The notes under the pieces: model-generated | What the model was told of the DNA's origin: nothing | Database searches by the model: none | Seen by the model: only the letters and a program-made list of their open reading frames with translations | Made by a program: the position numbers and the translations under genes | From: JBBQNY01 sp038255255 | GTDB lineage: Bacteria; Pseudomonadota; Gammaproteobacteria; Xanthomonadales; Ahniellaceae | Reading direction: 5' to 3' | Assembly (NCBI GenBank): GCA_038255255.1 | Contig: JBBSLL010000056.1 | Location: 1 to 7,257, forward strand | DNA length: 7,257 nucleotides | Shown: piece after piece, positions 5,547 to 7,257 of the stretch | Layout: every line of letters starts with the position of its first letter | Position numbering within the stretch: position 1 is the stretch's first letter

Positions 5547-6971
5547 TCATTGACCCGGTCGCGGCAGGCCGCGCAGGCTTGCCGGGAGTTCGGGAGCTTC
5601 CGGCATCGACACATTCAGGTCGGTACGGAAAATACGCACGCCCTGCAGCGATTTGGCATCGACGAGCTTGCCGCTGCCATCGACGAGTCCCTTCTGCGAG
5701 TTCGCGATGAGGTAGTACGCATCGTCACCGACGACGCCTGTTCCGGGAACACCGAATGCCTCGTGACCTGCGTCGAGCACCTGCGCGTTGGTGATCTTGC
5801 GACCCGCTTCGTCGAGTGCGAATCGCATCACGCGGGCCGGCGGGAAGCCGTTCTGCACCGCGATGAGCTTGTCGCCGTGCCACGCCAGTGCGTCGACCGC
5901 ATAGAGCGTCAGTTGCGGTGGTCCCGCGAGCAGGAACGCGCTGCCCGACGCCAGCTCGAGTCCAAACACGCCGAGCTCGTGGTCCGCGATGTACAGCACC
6001 GTGCCCTTGTCGTTGAGCGTGATCGCACGGATACCCGTGAGGTTCGGGTTGCGCACCACCGGGCGGATGACGTCTGCCTCCACCTTCCAGATCACCGGCT
6101 GCACCGTGTCGGCGACAAACAGCGCGCCGTCGGGGCCGACGGACATGCCCGTTGGCAGATGCGGGGAACCCTCCGAAGGAATGTCCAGGCGCTTGAGCAG
6201 CTTGCCGGTCGAGAGATCGAACTTCAGCAACGCGGCTTCGCCGTAGCGCGCAGGATCCGAATGCCCCGCGTGCGGTACCTGCGCGCTGGCAACCCAGAGC
6301 AACTTGCGCTTGGCGTCGACCGTCAGGTCGAACACGCCGCCGATTCCGTTGGCCTTGTCCGGAACGATGAAATCGACCAGCTTGCCGCTCGCCTCGACGC
6401 GGGAAACCTTGCCGGTGCGCACCGATCCCACCAGCAGCGCCTTGCGCGTCGGATCCCACGCAACCGACTCGATGAGCAGATCCTGCCTCGGCAGCGTCGC
6501 GAACACGCGGCCGCCGCCTACAGGTTTGCGGTTGTCTGCGAACTTTTCGACGAGGTAGTCCCAGACCTGCGTGCCATGCAGGTTCTCGAGTCGCTCGTCA
6601 TCCTCGATTGCAAAGCCGTAGCCCTGGCCCGGCAAGGGCATGAGTGCGTTGTAACCGCCGGTCTTGTCGTTGCGCAGCGCGTGGCTCGCGGCGATTTCGA
6701 GCTGGATATTGCCGGCGTAGGGACGCAGCTGCGCGATGCGCTGCATGATTTTTCCGTATCGGTCCCAGTCCTTCTTCTCGGCCGAAGCCTCTGCCAGCAC
6801 GATGAGTTCCGGAACCACGGTGATCGCGGCAGGATCCTTGTCGGCCACCGCCGCGCCCGCCGTGGCGGTCGCGGGAACGGACTCGGACTGCGCCTGGACG
6901 ACACCATTCGACACAAGGCCGGCGGCGCAAATCATGGCAAGCATGAAAAAGGAGATCTTTCGATTCGACAT
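5547..6971 (-). CDS. Exported TPR-like / NHL-SMP30-type beta-propeller protein of unknown function
   Basis: 474 residues. MSNRKISFFMLAMICAAGLV begins a clear Sec signal peptide (basic n-region, hydrophobic core), with a likely cleavage after VQA (25-27). There is no lipobox at that site, so a soluble periplasmic or secreted protein is expected. Residues about 50-115 are helical and resemble one to two tetratricopeptide units (EKKDWDRYGKIMQRIAQLRP, then NIQLEIAASHALRNDKTGG). From about 150 on, repeated strand blocks recall NHL/SMP-30-type beta-propellers: VAWDPTRKALLVGSVRTGKV, GVFDLTVDAKRKLLWVAS, PTGMSVGPDGALFVADTV, IRAITLNDKGTVLYIAD, and VDALAWHGDKLIAVQNG. Start: Met at 6971 begins the signal peptide and has CAGGT 7 nt upstream. 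The frame stays open 34 codons further upstream, but those residues are not signal-like and the extension runs into the intergenic repeat. No catalytic motif is evident, so enzyme (lactonase-like) versus binding/scaffold role is open. It is convergent to the MBOAT gene, so membership in the glycan locus is not implied. Confidence 0.85.
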   Translation of the reverse strand: MSNRKISFFMLAMICAAGLVSNGVVQAQSESVPATATAGAAVADKDPAAITVVPELIVLAEASAEKKDWDRYGKIMQRIAQLRPYAGNIQLEIAASHALRNDKTGGYNALMPLPGQGYGFAIEDDERLENLHGTQVWDYLVEKFADNRKPVGGGRVFATLPRQDLLIESVAWDPTRKALLVGSVRTGKVSRVEASGKLVDFIVPDKANGIGGVFDLTVDAKRKLLWVASAQVPHAGHSDPARYGEAALLKFDLSTGKLLKRLDIPSEGSPHLPTGMSVGPDGALFVADTVQPVIWKVEADVIRPVVRNPNLTGIRAITLNDKGTVLYIADHELGVFGLELASGSAFLLAGPPQLTLYAVDALAWHGDKLIAVQNGFPPARVMRFALDEAGRKITNAQVLDAGHEAFGVPGTGVVGDDAYYLIANSQKGLVDGSGKLVDAKSLQGVRIFRTDLNVSMPEAPELPASLRGLPRPGQ

Positions 6972-7099
6972 GGGTCTACCTGGAAGAAGGTTGCGACGGC
7001 CATGGAGCGGCCGGCAGGGTAGGACAACGCAACAGGCCGGTCGGTTCAACTGGCAGAATGCGCGTTCCCGCATTTTGCCTGAGCGAGCCGCGCCTGCCC
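6972..7099. other. Divergent intergenic region between propeller and NUDIX genes
   Basis: 128 bp between two divergent starts. On the minus strand TTGAAC (7045-7050) followed 17 bp later by TGTCCT is a poor sigma-70-like pair (4/6 and 3/6 matches). It could drive the propeller gene but is not convincing. An inverted repeat occupies 7054-7077. Confidence 0.4.
7054..7077. repeat. Imperfect inverted repeat, 9-bp arms, 6-nt loop
   Basis: CAGAATGCG (7054-7062) and CGCATTTTG (7069-7077) are reverse complements with a single mismatch (G-T, which would pair as G-U in RNA); the inner 6 bp AATGCG/CGCATT are perfect. It lies just upstream of the NUDIX start and contains an alternative in-frame ATG (7058). 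It may be an operator for one or both divergent genes, or a leader hairpin. Function is unknown. Confidence 0.45.
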
Positions 7100-7257
7100 A
7101 TGTCGGACATCGAGACCCTCTATTCCGGCGAATGGCTGCGCATCAAGCGAAGCGGCAAGTGGGAATTCGCGGAACGCACCAATCGCGGCGGCGGCGCGGT
7201 GATCGTCATCGCCGAGACCTCCGATGGCAAGGTCGTGTTCGTGGAGCAGTTCCGCGT
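7100..7257 (+). CDS. NUDIX hydrolase, N-terminal part only (ADP-ribose pyrophosphatase-like), runs off the right edge
   Basis: 52 codons are visible from ATG 7100 to the window end. The order ETLYSGEWLRIKRSGKWEF (5-23), ER-TN, GGAVIVIAET (31-40), GKVVFVEQFR (43-52) is the typical N-terminal beta-sheet of NudF-like NUDIX hydrolases, which cleave nucleoside diphosphate derivatives such as ADP-ribose. The Nudix box itself would come downstream and is not in the window, so catalytic competence and substrate cannot be judged. The start at 7100 fits the family N-terminus. An in-frame ATG at 7058 would add 14 residues (MRVPAFCLSEPRLP) that look non-conserved; neither start has a strong Shine-Dalgarno. 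The gene is divergent from the propeller gene. Confidence 0.75.
   Translation, partial: MSDIETLYSGEWLRIKRSGKWEFAERTNRGGGAVIVIAETSDGKVVFVEQFR

Noticed and set aside
4557..7022. Long plus-strand open frame of 821 codons
   Set aside because: It covers the MBOAT gene in a wrong frame and the propeller gene on the opposite strand. Its translation is Arg/Ala/His-rich with no family motifs, as expected of an antisense shadow in GC-rich DNA.
7022..7050. Possible sigma-70 promoter for the propeller gene (TTGAAC, 17 bp, TGTCCT on the minus strand)
   Set aside because: The -10 element matches at only half its positions; in GC-rich DNA such pairs occur by chance.

Overview
The window is GC-rich and reads as a chromosomal surface-polysaccharide locus of a Gram-negative bacterium. 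A high-GC proteobacterium, possibly a gammaproteobacterium related to Xanthomonadales, is my best guess. That guess rests on family resemblance (a WxcM-type fusion enzyme, MBOAT/SGNH acetylation) and base composition, not on a marker gene. Six protein genes are supported. Two of them are cut by the window edges.

Left part (1-2772, minus strand, transcribed right to left): three genes linked by 4-bp stop/start overlaps. First comes a PLP sugar aminotransferase (FdtB-like). Next is a GT2 polyprenyl-phosphate-type glycosyltransferase that starts with TTG. Last is a two-domain enzyme running off the left edge, with a left-handed beta-helix N-acyltransferase followed by a WxcM/FdtA-type cupin 3,4-ketoisomerase. 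Together they look like the late part of a dTDP-3-acetamido-3,6-dideoxyhexose pathway (Fuc3NAc or Qui3NAc type) plus a transferase to put the sugar on a lipid carrier. The earlier RmlA/RmlB steps are not in the window.

Middle (2773-5412): a 112-bp divergent intergenic region, then two plus-strand genes overlapping by ATGA. They are a membrane-anchored SGNH-like protein and an AlgI-family MBOAT acyltransferase. Such a pair typically O-acetylates an exported polysaccharide on the periplasmic side. The likely theme is one glycan that receives an N-acylated amino sugar (left operon) and O-acetyl groups (right operon).

Right part (5413-7257): a convergent 134-bp spacer without a clear terminator, and a minus-strand exported TPR/beta-propeller protein of unknown role. 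A 128-bp divergent spacer with an inverted repeat follows, then the first 52 codons of a NUDIX hydrolase on the plus strand. This part looks like housekeeping or unrelated flank.

No RNA gene, CRISPR array, transposase or att site was seen.
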